Source of the DNA: an uncultured Lachnospiraceae bacterium
GTDB taxonomy: Bacteria; Bacillota; Clostridia; Lachnospirales; Lachnospiraceae
Reading direction: 5' to 3'
DNA length: 64,000 bases
Assembly: GCA_902779305.1 (NCBI GenBank)
Contig: CACZBD010000009.1
Span: forward strand, 124,001-188,000
A program made the translations under genes and the position numbers. Within the stretch, counting starts at the first letter, position 1. Each line of letters starts with the position of its first letter. The notes beneath the pieces are model-generated. The model saw only the letters and a program-made list of their open reading frames with translations, did no database searches and was not told the origin of the DNA. Shown one piece after another: positions 1 to 7,689 of this stretch.

Positions 1-216
1 ACCTATATCTTCACCGATCTTCTGGCGGATGTCATCATCTATCCTGACGGAAAAGTCAAGGTCGTCGACCTCGACGAGATCGCGGATGCGCTGTCTTTTA
101 ACACCATCACCTGTGAGCAGGCCGTGGACGCGCTTCATAAGCTCAACAATCTGCTCACGATCATCTACGGTAACGAATTCGATACCATCAAACACAATCT
201 CGAGAAATTTGAATGA
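1..216 (+). CDS. DUF402 domain protein, C-terminal part (5' end outside window)
   Basis: Reading frame 1 is open from the first base to a TGA at 214-216 and gives the last 71 residues of a protein. The stretch TYIFTDLLADVIIYPDGKV followed by VVDLDEIADAL matches the end of the DUF402 fold (FomD/YgaC-like phosphatase or RNA-binding family), where an aromatic-rich strand is followed by a Y-P-D-G turn and an acidic D-x-D-E segment. A helical C-terminal tail rich in Leu and Asn follows. The gene runs convergently into the cell wall hydrolase at 217 with no gap, so any terminator must lie inside coding sequence. The family assignment is moderate because only the end is visible; the biochemical role is not known from this fragment. 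Confidence 0.65.
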   Translation, partial: TYIFTDLLADVIIYPDGKVKVVDLDEIADALSFNTITCEQAVDALHKLNNLLTIIYGNEFDTIKHNLEKFE

Positions 217-1377
217 TCAGTAGAACACATGACCGCCGATGATCTGTCCGTTGATCTCCGGGATCACCGTCCTGAAGTACAGGCAGTTCCCCACCGGCGT
301 TTTTCCCTTCATGGCTTCATCCGCCGCTGCATAGCAGGCGGAATTGGCACCGATCGCAAGCCTTGTCGCAAGCCTGCCGCTTGCAACGGGTGAAAACTGT
401 CTGTTCTGGTAGATCACGCCCACCATCGTATTCGGATAGGCGGCGCTCCGCATCCGGTTGATCACGACCGCGCCTACGGCAACCTGTCCCTCATATGGTT
501 CCGCGCCCGCTTCGCAGTAGATGAGGCAGGCCAAAAGATCCCTGTCCCCCTCTTCAAATGTCAGTTCCGAAATGTCTCTCCAGGCCATTTTGGCCGCTCT
601 CGCGCTCATGGCCTGTTCTTCCGCAAGCTGTTTTTTCAGTGCCGCAAGGTTTGCTTCCTGCGCTTTGAGTTCCGCTTCGTAGGCCGCCTCTTCCAGTTCC
701 GCGGCAGAGATCGCGCCGTTTGTTGCGGAAAGGGAACCGGATGTTGAATTGACCATGTCATTGACTTTGCTCTGCTCGGTCTCGGCCTGTTCCTGCAGCG
801 TGATCAACTCTTTGCGCTCGGCTTCAAGGGCTGCTTCTCTTGACTCGATGTCTTTTCGCATGAGCACCAGATTCTCAAACATCCGCTGATCGTATTCCTC
901 GACCTTCGCCACGTATTCCGCCTTATTTAAGAATTCGGAATAGCTGGCCGCAGACAGAAACGCTTCCAGAAGGGAGGTTTCTCCTTTTTCATAGATGTAT
1001 TTCACACGCTTTTTCATCAGCGCGTACTGGTCCCGTTCTTCCTGCTTCGCGTTTTCGAGCTCAACAGCCGTGGCCTCGATCTGTGCTTCTTTTTCCACGA
1101 CCTGGTTTTCAAGATCTTCCAGATTCTCGCTGATCTCCTCAAGATCATCGTTTAACTGGCTTAAATAGACCTGCAGCTGCGCCTTTTCATCTTCAAGCGC
1201 GTCTTTCTTCTGCTCGACCTGTTCCTTCTGTGCCTCGGTCTGCTTCTTCAGTTCCTCGGCTTTTTTGATCTTTTCGGAGGTCGTTTCGGCAAATGCCGGG
1301 TATGAAAAGGGCTGCGCCAAAAGCGCAGTCACCAGGACACAGATCATGCATTTGTCGGTAAACTTCCCCTTTTTCAT
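217..1377 (-). CDS. Secreted cell wall hydrolase: PcsB/EnvC-type coiled coil plus SleB/CwlJ-type Hydrolase_2 domain
   Basis: About 386 residues. A signal peptide ending near PAFA is followed by a long coiled coil (roughly residues 30-250) and a C-terminal Hydrolase_2 domain of the SleB/CwlJ family, with the hallmarks YCEAGAEPYEGQVAVGAVV, INRMRS and GGHVFY. This family cleaves peptidoglycan, as amidases or lytic transglycosylases. The coiled coil has the same signature (QYALMKKRVKYIYEKGE, FLNKAEY, YDQRM) as the M23 protein encoded beside ftsEX at 53226-54452, so it may be controlled in the same way. The ATG at 1377 is chosen over an in-frame GTG at 1386. No clear ribosome site is visible; the gene starts just after the comEB stop and is probably translationally coupled. 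Last gene of the tsaC-rpiB-upp-comEB operon. Confidence 0.85.
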   Translation of the reverse strand: MKKGKFTDKCMICVLVTALLAQPFSYPAFAETTSEKIKKAEELKKQTEAQKEQVEQKKDALEDEKAQLQVYLSQLNDDLEEISENLEDLENQVVEKEAQIEATAVELENAKQEERDQYALMKKRVKYIYEKGETSLLEAFLSAASYSEFLNKAEYVAKVEEYDQRMFENLVLMRKDIESREAALEAERKELITLQEQAETEQSKVNDMVNSTSGSLSATNGAISAAELEEAAYEAELKAQEANLAALKKQLAEEQAMSARAAKMAWRDISELTFEEGDRDLLACLIYCEAGAEPYEGQVAVGAVVINRMRSAAYPNTMVGVIYQNRQFSPVASGRLATRLAIGANSACYAAADEAMKGKTPVGNCLYFRTVIPEINGQIIGGHVFY

Positions 1378-1388
1378 AGAAAACACTG

Positions 1389-1874
1389 TTACAGTTCAAG
1401 TTCGATCTTCCGGTTTGTATGGGAATACTGATAGTAACGTACCCCTGCCGCATCCAGCATTCTTTTGGACGCTCTGGTGGAATCGGAATCGGCATATTTG
1501 TCACTCGAATAGACCACGGTCTTGATCCCCGCCTGAATGATCGCTTTGGCGCATTCGTTGCAGGGGAAGAGCGATACATAGATCTTAGCCCCTTCCAGAC
1601 TGCCGCCGCGGTAGTTTAAGATCGCGTTCAGTTCGCTGTGCGTGACATAGAAATATTTATTGTCGTACGGATCGCCTTCCCTGCACCAGGGAAACTCATC
1701 ATCGGAACACCCTCTCGGGAACCCGTTGTATCCCATGGAAAGGATCTTGTTGTCATCACTGACGATGCAGGCGCCGACCTGCGTGTTGGGATCTTTGGAC
1801 CGCATGCCGGAGAGTTTGGCAACGCCCATGAAATATTCGTCCCAGGAAATATAATCCGTTCTCTTCTCGCTCAT
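1389..1874 (-). CDS. comEB: dCMP deaminase (ComEB type)
   Basis: A 161-residue zinc-dependent cytidine/deoxycytidylate deaminase that converts dCMP to dUMP for dTTP synthesis in the cytosol. The zinc and catalytic motif is complete: H79-S-E81 and P-C105-N-E-C108. A Cys/Asp-rich loop at residues 51-72 (GFPRGC, WCREGDP, DNKYFYVTH) is typical of the ComE operon protein 2 group. An AAGGGG ribosome site lies 6 bases before the ATG. It lies 12 bases after upp, forming a pyrimidine-metabolism pair, and 11 bases before the cell wall hydrolase start. Length and motifs fit the family closely. Confidence 0.95.
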   Translation of the reverse strand: MSEKRTDYISWDEYFMGVAKLSGMRSKDPNTQVGACIVSDDNKILSMGYNGFPRGCSDDEFPWCREGDPYDNKYFYVTHSELNAILNYRGGSLEGAKIYVSLFPCNECAKAIIQAGIKTVVYSSDKYADSDSTRASKRMLDAAGVRYYQYSHTNRKIELEL

Positions 1875-1886
1875 GATTTTCCCCTT

Positions 1887-2516
1887 TTATTTGGTTCCGA
1901 AGATCCTGTCGCCCGCATCCCCGAGACCGGGCACGATATAAGCGTTCTCGTTCAGCTTCTCATCCAGTGCCCCGACATAGATGTCCACATCCGGATGCGC
2001 GTTCTTCAGCACTTCCAGTCCTTCCGGCGCGCCGATGATGCAGAGGAAATGGATCTTTTTGCAGCCTTTGTCCTTCAGCATCTGGATCGCCGCTGCGGCA
2101 GATCCTCCGGTAGCCAGCATGGGATCCACGACAAAGACTTCACGCTCCGCGCAGTCCGCAGGCAGCTTGCAGTAATATTCCACCGGTTTATGTGTCTTCG
2201 GATCTCTGTACAGTCCGATATGTCCGACTTTGGCGGTAGGGATCAGTGTCAGCATCCCGTCGACCATGCCCAGTCCCGCGCGCAGGATCGGAACGATGGC
2301 AAGCTTTCTGCCCTTCAGTTCCTTTACGGTCGTTTTGCAGATCGGTGTTTCGATCTCAACGTCCCTCAGCTGCAGGTCTCTGGTCGCTTCATAACAGATC
2401 AGCATCGCGATCTCGGAAACCGTCTGCCTGAAGTCCTTGGTGCCCGTGTCGATCCTTCTGATGTAGCCGATCTTGTGCTGGATCAGCGGATGATCCATGA
2501 TGATAACCTTGCTCAT
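1887..2516 (-). CDS. upp: Uracil phosphoribosyltransferase
   Basis: A 209-residue enzyme that makes UMP from uracil and PRPP (pyrimidine salvage). The PRPP loop is seen as [10 protein letters not shown] at residues 131-140, and the uracil-binding C-terminus [12 protein letters not shown] is intact. Normal length for the family. A GGGAGG ribosome site lies 8 bases before the ATG. Upstream rpiB ends 24 bases away and downstream comEB begins 12 bases away, so the three are likely co-transcribed. The order Sua5-RpiB-Upp is shared with Bacillus. Confidence 0.97.
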   Translation of the reverse strand: MSKVIIMDHPLIQHKIGYIRRIDTGTKDFRQTVSEIAMLICYEATRDLQLRDVEIETPICKTTVKELKGRKLAIVPILRAGLGMVDGMLTLIPTAKVGHIGLYRDPKTHKPVEYYCKLPADCAEREVFVVDPMLATGGSAAAAIQMLKDKGCKKIHFLCIIGAPEGLEVLKNAHPDVDIYVGALDEKLNENAYIVPGLGDAGDRIFGTK

Positions 2517-2540
2517 TTGTAATCCCTCCCGTAACGTGTT

Positions 2541-2972
2541 TTATTCTTCTATTGCCGCAATCCTGCGGATATGTTTTTCCTCGTTCGAAAATTCCGTTTT
2601 CAGGAACGTGTCCACGATGTCAAGCGCCACGTTCATGCCGATCATGCCGGCGCCCATAGCCAGAACATTGGCGTCATTGTGGGATCTTGTCAGAAAAGCC
2701 GCCGTGGTGTCCGAGCAAAGCCCCGCGCGGATCCCTTTCACCTTATTGGCCACGATGGAAATACCGATCCCCGTGGTGCAGATCACGATCCCTCTTTCGC
2801 ACTGTCCGCGCGCAACGGCATTTGCCACCGCCCTTCCGTACTGCGGATAGTCGCAGGACTTCTTTTCGTAACAGCCCATGTCCTCCACTTCATGTCCCAT
2901 CTCTTTCAAATGGGCGATGACGGCTTCCTTCATGTCAAATCCGCCATGGTCGCTTCCGATTGCAATCTTCAT
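2541..2972 (-). CDS. rpiB: Ribose-5-phosphate isomerase B (RpiB/LacAB family)
   Basis: A 143-residue cytosolic isomerase that interconverts ribulose 5-phosphate and ribose 5-phosphate, feeding PRPP and hence the neighbouring upp reaction. Visible motifs are SDHGGFDMK at residues 7-15, the catalytic Cys65 in ICTTGIGIS, and the TRSHNDANVLAMGA loop with His98. An AGAGG ribosome site lies 7 bases before the ATG. It sits 12 bases downstream of tsaC. The LacA/LacB galactose isomerases are related, but the neighbours favour RpiB. Confidence 0.93.
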   Translation of the reverse strand: MKIAIGSDHGGFDMKEAVIAHLKEMGHEVEDMGCYEKKSCDYPQYGRAVANAVARGQCERGIVICTTGIGISIVANKVKGIRAGLCSDTTAAFLTRSHNDANVLAMGAGMIGMNVALDIVDTFLKTEFSNEEKHIRRIAAIEE

Positions 2973-2984
2973 ACCGATACCTCT

Positions 2985-4034
2985 TTATACTTCAATGATG
3001 TGATGTCCCGCGGCCTTGATCAGGCGGTTCATGACCGCCTCTCCCATCCGGCCCTCGTAAAAGGCTTCCGAATAGATCCTGTCGATCTGCCGGGCGTCAA
3101 AAGTTCTGAGAATATTGTACAGCCTTCTTGCGATCGTCTCCTCATCTTCCAAAGAGCCGATGTTTTGCACCAGATCCGCGGTGTACCCCGCGCAGGTTTC
3201 TTCAGTCGCGATCACGCCCGACCTGACGCCTTCCGGCAGGCCTTTGATCTGTGCATTGATATAGTTTCTGACCGCTTCCTTTTCACCCGTAACGATGGTC
3301 AGTTCGCCTTTTGGCGAATAATGCCGGTATTTCATGCCCGGCGCCTTGGGTTTAACCTTTTGGTCCGTCACCATACAGAGCGCCGGATCGTATTCCACCC
3401 TGCCGATCACATTTTCCAGCATTTCTTTGGAAAAATAGCCCGGTCTTAAGATCATCGGCACATCCGATGTCAGGTCCACGATCGTCGATTCGATGCCGAT
3501 CGGGCAGTCCCCGCCGTCTAAGATCATGTCGATCCTGCCCGAAAGGTCTTCCTTTACATGCGAAGCTTTTGTCGGGCTGGGCCGTCCGGACAGATTTGCG
3601 CTCGGTGCAGCGATCCCCGTTCCTGCGGCGCGGATCAGTTCCAGCGCGATCCGGTTTTTGGGCATCCTGACCGCTACGGTATCAAGACCGCCCGTCGTCT
3701 CTTTCGGAACACATGCCTTTTTCGCAAGGATCATGGTCAGCGGACCCGGCCAGAATGCTTTTGCAAGAAGCATGGCATTTTCGGGGATCTCATCCGAAAG
3801 GTCATTGAGCATCGAAAGATCACAGATATGCACGATCAGCGGATTGTCGCTCGGCCTTCCCTTTGCGGCATAGATCTTTTCCGAAGCTTTGGGATTAAAA
3901 GCATCGGCGCCGAGGCCGTAAACCGTTTCCGTCGGAAAGGCTACGAGCCCGCCGGCTCTGATCACTTCCCCGGCTTCTTCGATCAATGCCTGATCGACTT
4001 GATTTTCATTAAGATGATGCACCTTCGTTATCAT
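2985..4034 (-). CDS. tsaC: L-threonylcarbamoyladenylate synthase (Sua5/YwlC)
   Basis: About 349 residues, the long Sua5 form. It makes threonylcarbamoyl-AMP from threonine, bicarbonate and ATP, the first step of the t6A modification of ANN-decoding tRNAs. The N-terminal YrdC domain shows GGLVAFPTETVYGLGADA, KGRPSDNPLIVHI and APSANLSG; a C-terminal Sua5 domain follows from about residue 230. The ATG at 4034 is preferred to the in-frame ATG at 4046, because a -10-like TATACT (4053-4048) would put the transcript start near 4041, downstream of the first ATG. No strong ribosome site is visible, so the leader may be very short. First gene of the tsaC-rpiB-upp-comEB-hydrolase operon. Confidence 0.93.
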   Translation of the reverse strand: MITKVHHLNENQVDQALIEEAGEVIRAGGLVAFPTETVYGLGADAFNPKASEKIYAAKGRPSDNPLIVHICDLSMLNDLSDEIPENAMLLAKAFWPGPLTMILAKKACVPKETTGGLDTVAVRMPKNRIALELIRAAGTGIAAPSANLSGRPSPTKASHVKEDLSGRIDMILDGGDCPIGIESTIVDLTSDVPMILRPGYFSKEMLENVIGRVEYDPALCMVTDQKVKPKAPGMKYRHYSPKGELTIVTGEKEAVRNYINAQIKGLPEGVRSGVIATEETCAGYTADLVQNIGSLEDEETIARRLYNILRTFDARQIDRIYSEAFYEGRMGEAVMNRLIKAAGHHIIEV

Positions 4035-4079
4035 CAGTTCACACATAAGTATAACACACTTGAACGGGCGGAAAAACCT

Positions 4080-5882
4080 TTAGAACAGCGCAAGCGCCGC
4101 CCAGGCATCGGCATTTGCGTACCCGAGCTGCCAGGCTGCGATCCCCGCCACGTGATAGGTGTGCATCGCCTGCACCTTCGCGGAAAGCGAATCCTTGTCT
4201 TCCATCCAGATCCTGTATTTCTTCTCGCCCACCTGCCATTCGGCATAGTTCTGGGCAGTCTCTTCGTCCCACTTGAATTCCGTTCCCGCCTTGGCAACGG
4301 CCTCTTTTGCATCCGTCATGCCAAGCGTCCGGACATCCAGATTATAAGGAATATATTCGTCGCTTGCGTCCTCCGCAGCCGCCTCTGCTTCCGTCTTGGG
4401 CGTTTCGATCCAGATCCTCGTATACCAGGGTACCGCGTTGATCACGCGCTCTGCCGGAACATCTTCTATGGTGTTCTTCATGCCGTCGATCACAAAATTG
4501 ATCGAAGCGACCGAGCCGCTCTCCGCGGAACCGGTGTAATGTTCGTCGTAACCCATGATAACGACATAGTCCGCAAACTGTCCCTGCTCCTTGCGGTCAT
4601 AATGCAGCGTGCTTGCGGAAGGAACATAGTTGTCCACAGACAGGACCAGTTCGGCTTTTCTGCAGGCAAGGGACAATTCCCTGACAAACTGCACATAGCA
4701 TTCCCCGGCCTCTTCCGGAACCGTCTCAAAGTCCAGATTGATCCCGTCGAGATCATACTCCGTCGCAAGGCCGATCAGCTGTTCAATGACGAACTGCCGT
4801 TTCGAAGGATAGGAAAGGACCTCATACATCTTTAAGTCCGCATTGTAGGTGATATTTTCCACCAGGCCCCAGACATCCAGCCCCATGTTATGCGCTGCTT
4901 CCACGTAGTCATGGCTTGCGATCGATTCGATGTTACCGTCATTGTCTTTTAAGAAAAACCAGGTCGGGGAGATCGTGGTCAGCCCTTCCTGTCCGTCCAG
5001 CCGGTTCTTCAGTCCGGCATTGGCATCCTGATTGGTCACAAGATCCCAGACCAGCCTGATCGGGCCGTCGCTTGTCCGGTAGGTGAACGCAGGCTCGGAA
5101 TGCGTCTGCGGCGCGGGAATGGATTCTTCTGCCGGGTCTTCTAAGAATCTTGACTCATAGTAACCCGTGATCAGATCCCTCGTCTGCACCTTTGTCCAGT
5201 CCGGATCTTCACTGTCATCCAGAATGATCAGATCGTCTCCCTCGCTCATCTGTGTCAGGATCTTGCTCTTTTTATCCATGCCGACCCTGACCGCCTGGTC
5301 CTTTTTGACTTTGGCCGTCTGCAGGACTTTGCCCTCCGTCCTGATCTGCGCCCGGTAAGGCTCTCCGTTACCGCCGTACAGGTCATATTCCAGATCCGCA
5401 TACTGCTGCACGAAATCCAGCGCCACCAGGATCTTTCCCTTTTCTTCCATACAGATCACATACGGCATCGAAGCGGGCGTATTGCCTTTCAGATACCCGG
5501 CGCCGCCGATGGGGATGCTGATCACTTCCTCTGCCGTTGTATACAGCAGGGCATTTACTTTTTCATCCAGATAAAACCGGTTATTATACTGCGCTTTGAC
5601 GGAGTCCAGATCCTGATACATCACGCCGTCGACCACCTTCAGCTGTGTGGTCGTGATCTCGCCGTCCTCTATGATCACCGCATAGTCGTCGCCGATCGCG
5701 CCGAAGTAACTGAACAGATCCGCCTCTTCCTGGGAATAGGCAAAGCTCTCAAACCATCCCTGTTTGACGCCCAAAAGAGCGATCACGGCGATCAATGCCA
5801 TCGCCACCCCGACAGGGATCAGTCTCTGCAGTTTTCTGATACGCCTTCTGCGGCGTCTGTACGCTATTCTGTCGTTATCCAA
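4080..5882 (-). CDS. Membrane-anchored glycoside hydrolase family 18 protein
   Basis: A 600-residue protein. An Arg-rich N-terminus (RRRRRRIRKLQ) precedes one membrane segment at about residues 22-39, so the rest faces outward. Next comes a stalk resembling copper-amine-oxidase N-terminal repeats (about 50-150), an SH3-like segment (about 190-255), then a GH18 barrel from about residue 270. The catalytic motif DGINLDFE ends in Glu386, the expected acid/base. The family hydrolyses GlcNAc-containing glycans; the Clostridial forms resemble spore or wall N-acetylglucosaminidases such as YaaH. The TTG start is fixed by GGGAGG 8 bases upstream and a promoter at 5944-5916; a longer open frame to 6005 lies upstream of that promoter and is not used. 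Confidence 0.88.
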   Translation of the reverse strand: MDNDRIAYRRRRRRIRKLQRLIPVGVAMALIAVIALLGVKQGWFESFAYSQEEADLFSYFGAIGDDYAVIIEDGEITTTQLKVVDGVMYQDLDSVKAQYNNRFYLDEKVNALLYTTAEEVISIPIGGAGYLKGNTPASMPYVICMEEKGKILVALDFVQQYADLEYDLYGGNGEPYRAQIRTEGKVLQTAKVKKDQAVRVGMDKKSKILTQMSEGDDLIILDDSEDPDWTKVQTRDLITGYYESRFLEDPAEESIPAPQTHSEPAFTYRTSDGPIRLVWDLVTNQDANAGLKNRLDGQEGLTTISPTWFFLKDNDGNIESIASHDYVEAAHNMGLDVWGLVENITYNADLKMYEVLSYPSKRQFVIEQLIGLATEYDLDGINLDFETVPEEAGECYVQFVRELSLACRKAELVLSVDNYVPSASTLHYDRKEQGQFADYVVIMGYDEHYTGSAESGSVASINFVIDGMKNTIEDVPAERVINAVPWYTRIWIETPKTEAEAAAEDASDEYIPYNLDVRTLGMTDAKEAVAKAGTEFKWDEETAQNYAEWQVGEKKYRIWMEDKDSLSAKVQAMHTYHVAGIAAWQLGYANADAWAALALF

Positions 5883-5915
5883 GCCTTCTTCCTCCCGATG
5901 ATTTCCCAATCTCAC

Positions 5916-5944
5916 ATTATAACAGACAAACGGCGGTTTGTCAT
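5916..5944 (-). promoter_or_regulatory. Sigma-A promoter of the GH18 gene
   Basis: On the minus strand, ATGACA (5944-5939), a 17-base spacer and a perfect TATAAT (5921-5916). The predicted start near 5909 gives a leader of about 27 bases that carries the GGGAGG ribosome site. Confidence 0.75.
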
Positions 5945-5967
5945 TGATTAGTCTCAAAACGCAAGGA

Positions 5968-6016
5968 GGCCGTACCGCGCTGCATCGTGGGGTCCGAAAT
6001 GGCATACGGTACGGCC
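5968..6016 (-). terminator. Long inverted repeat after the 78-residue protein gene, possible terminator
   Basis: A perfect 9-base inverted repeat, GGCCGTACC (5968-5976) and GGTACGGCC (6008-6016), separated by 31 bases. It lies between the stop of the 6047-6283 gene and the GH18 promoter. The U-tract is poor, so termination is not certain; it could also be a processing or protein-binding site. Confidence 0.35.
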
Positions 6017-6046
6017 CTTGTCAGGAAGGGTTATGGCATATCACCT

Positions 6047-6283
6047 TCAGTTCAGGGAGACCCGGTTAAACCGGACTTCAACCAGTTTTCCTCTGTCGTT
6101 GTCCACAAAATCGGGCATGTAACAAAAGCCTTCACTGACAGAGATCATTCTGGCCATCAGTGCGGGCGGGACAGGATATCCTTCAACAAAGATCCTGACC
6201 CCTTCCCTGGACAGGCGGTCAAGATACGTGGCCGCCTCCTCCTGCTGATGTTCCCTTACATAATCATCCAAAAGATCTTTCAT
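6047..6283 (-). CDS. Hypothetical 78-residue protein
   Basis: Not recognised. The start ATG at 6283 has GGGAGG 7 bases upstream, which makes a real gene likely and rules out the in-frame extension to 6310. The protein is soluble and mixed in charge. Its first 40 residues look helical and acidic (MKDLLDDYVREHQQEEAATY), followed by a strand-rich half (RIFVEGYPVPPALM, FCYMPDFVDNDRGKLVEVRF). No Cys cluster, signal peptide or membrane segment is seen. It is the only gene downstream, on the same strand, of the candidate structured RNA at 6445-6695, and its own leader contains two hairpins. Function unknown. Confidence 0.6.
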   Translation of the reverse strand: MKDLLDDYVREHQQEEAATYLDRLSREGVRIFVEGYPVPPALMARMISVSEGFCYMPDFVDNDRGKLVEVRFNRVSLN

Positions 6284-6360
6284 ATTGTAACCTCCCAACG
6301 TTGGAACCACGGCCCATGCACAGGCCGGTACTGCGTATCAGGGTTCCATGGATCACCCTG
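6284..6360 (-). other. Two strong hairpins in the leader of the 78-residue protein gene
   Basis: Read on the minus strand, CAGGGT pairs with ACCCTG around the palindrome TCCATGGA (6360-6339), then CGGCC pairs with GGCCG around an 8-base loop (6327-6310). The ribosome site GGGAGG (6296-6291) follows. No T-box, riboswitch or terminator sequence that I know is visible. The hairpins may affect translation or mRNA stability. Confidence 0.4.
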
Positions 6361-6444
6361 ACGTAACACACGACAAGGATCCGTTCTCGCAAAAGGAGAT
6401 ACAGCTTGGGTTACTTGTGATACACGTTTCCGGATTCTTGTGTG

Positions 6445-6695
6445 ACGAGGCTTTTCGCGCGCTGCATTTCTTTCGTAAAGATCAATAAAAACAGCAGTTG
6501 ACGAATTATGAACCTATGGAGTCTATCGTTTCTGATACTTCTGTGAAACCTTGACCGGGCAAATGACTTCGCCCGTCTGACGCCTGCTGATGCAGGCAAT
6601 GTGTAAAACACTTAAAAATTTGCTTAAATATGATGGTACATATTGGTGAAAGAATACTGCCCTCCTTCCGCAGCAGATTGCGAAAGAAGCCTCGT
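6445..6695 (-). ncRNA. Candidate structured RNA of about 250 nt, class unknown
   Basis: This gap holds no convincing gene, but it looks like an RNA gene. On the minus strand a consensus promoter (6730-6702) predicts a start at about 6695. The first bases from there, ACGAGGCTT then TT and CGC (6695-6680), pair with GCG, AA and AAGCCTCGT at 6460-6445 (9 perfect pairs plus 5 after single-base bulges). Inside are a GCCTGC/GCAGGC hairpin with loop ATCA (6597-6582), GACGGGC with GCCCGGTC (6577-6553), and AGTATC with GATAGACT around 6539-6519. Closed ends with internal hairpins are typical of stable RNAs. I find no 6S, SRP, RNase P, tmRNA, T-box or common riboswitch signature. No clear U-tract ends it, so it could instead be a long leader of the 6047-6283 gene. 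Confidence 0.5.
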
Positions 6696-6701
6696 GGAAA
6701 A

Positions 6702-6730
6702 ATTGTAGCCGATTTCTTACAGATATGCAA
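6702..6730 (-). promoter_or_regulatory. Sigma-A promoter of the candidate structured RNA
   Basis: On the minus strand, TTGCAT (6730-6725), a 17-base spacer and TACAAT (6707-6702). The expected start, about 7 bases downstream, coincides with the first base of the terminal stem at 6695. Confidence 0.7.
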
Positions 6731-6774
6731 GAAATTTTTTATTAAAGTTTAAGAATCTTACGCCGATACATGTA

Positions 6775-6803
6775 TTGACGAAAACTATTCAAAAGATTAT
6801 GAT
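6775..6803 (+). promoter_or_regulatory. Sigma-A promoter of mecA
   Basis: TTGACG (6775-6780), a 17-base spacer, and TATGAT (6798-6803), 32 bases before the mecA start. It diverges from the promoter at 6730-6702; the two -35 boxes are 44 bases apart. Confidence 0.8.
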
Positions 6804-6835
6804 TATGAAAAACAAAAAGGAAAGGATGTGACGCT

Positions 6836-7594
6836 ATGAAGCTGGAAAAAGTCAATGACCATCAGATTCGCGCAACGCTGACCAAAGCTGACCTTGCAGA
6901 CCGCGAATTAAAGCTCTCCGAGTTGGCTTACGGCACGGAGAAGGCCAAGAGTCTTTTTCGCGACATGATGCAGCAGGCTGCTTATGAGTTCGGCTTTGAA
7001 GCGGAAGACATCCCGCTGATGATAGAAGCTATTCCCCTTTCTTCCGAGAGCATCGTCCTGATCATCACCAAGGTTGAGGATCCGGAAGAACTGGATACGC
7101 GGTTTTCCAATTTTGCGCCCACGATCCATGAGGATGATGACTCGAGCTTAAGTTCCATGTTACAGGCCTTTTCGGAAGAAGGCGACAATGTGCTCGATCT
7201 GTTCCGCAAGATCAAGGAAAGCGCAGAGAACAATGCCACGGAAAAATCGCTTCCTTCCGCTTCCGGTAAGATCCGGGCAGAGGATGCGGAGCCGGGAGAG
7301 AACCTCTTCAGAGCTTACTCCTTCCCCGACATCGATACGGTGGCAAAGGTAGCGCATCTGCTTGAGCCGTTCTACTTCGGCAAGAGTTCCCTTTACAGAA
7401 ATCTCTCCACCGGCCGCGTGATCCTCGTGGTTTCCAAATCCGACCACACGCCGGAAGATTTCAACCGTGTCTGCAACATGATCTCGGAATACGGCACACT
7501 CGAGAAATATTCGGCAGCTTCCGAGGCCTATTTCAGGGAGCACAACGAAGCCATCATGCTGCAGGATGCACTGACCAAGCTGCTCTTTGTATAA
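6836..7594 (+). CDS. mecA: Adaptor protein MecA
   Basis: A 252-residue adaptor that, in Firmicutes, delivers substrates to the ClpC-ClpP protease (for example ComK in Bacillus). The N-terminal substrate-binding part starts MKLEKVNDHQIRATLTKADL, an acidic linker lies at about residues 95-150, and the C-terminal ClpC-binding domain holds FPDIDTVAKVAHLL, SSLYRN and EYG. Typical length. An AAAGGA ribosome site is present 9 bases before the ATG. It is monocistronic, with its own promoter at 6775-6803 and a terminator at 7631-7661. Confidence 0.93.
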   Translation: MKLEKVNDHQIRATLTKADLADRELKLSELAYGTEKAKSLFRDMMQQAAYEFGFEAEDIPLMIEAIPLSSESIVLIITKVEDPEELDTRFSNFAPTIHEDDDSSLSSMLQAFSEEGDNVLDLFRKIKESAENNATEKSLPSASGKIRAEDAEPGENLFRAYSFPDIDTVAKVAHLLEPFYFGKSSLYRNLSTGRVILVVSKSDHTPEDFNRVCNMISEYGTLEKYSAASEAYFREHNEAIMLQDALTKLLFV

Positions 7595-7630
7595 GAGACA
7601 GACAGCACAGATAACCGAATCGGCAAATAA

Positions 7631-7661
7631 AAAGACTCCGGATGATCCGGAGTCTTTTTTT
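7631..7661 (+). terminator. Rho-independent terminator of mecA, probably bidirectional
   Basis: AGACTCCGGA and TCCGGAGTCT form a 10-base stem with loop TGA, followed by seven T on the plus strand and preceded by A residues, so it can also end the convergent DUF1858 gene. Confidence 0.9.
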
Positions 7662-7689
7662 GTCTGAACAGCCGTCTGTGAAACGTCCC

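Noticed and set aside
1638-2522. 294-residue plus-strand open frame across comEB and upp
   Set aside because: Antisense to two clearly conserved genes; it has no ribosome site and no recognisable motif.
3558-4835. 425-residue plus-strand open frame across tsaC and the GH18 gene
   Set aside because: It overlaps two genes with intact catalytic motifs on the other strand; long antisense frames are frequent here because of codon bias.
6411-6730. Two minus-strand frames (66 and 74 residues) in the mecA upstream gap
   Set aside because: No ribosome sites; the longer begins upstream of the promoter's expected start. The region is better read as structured RNA.
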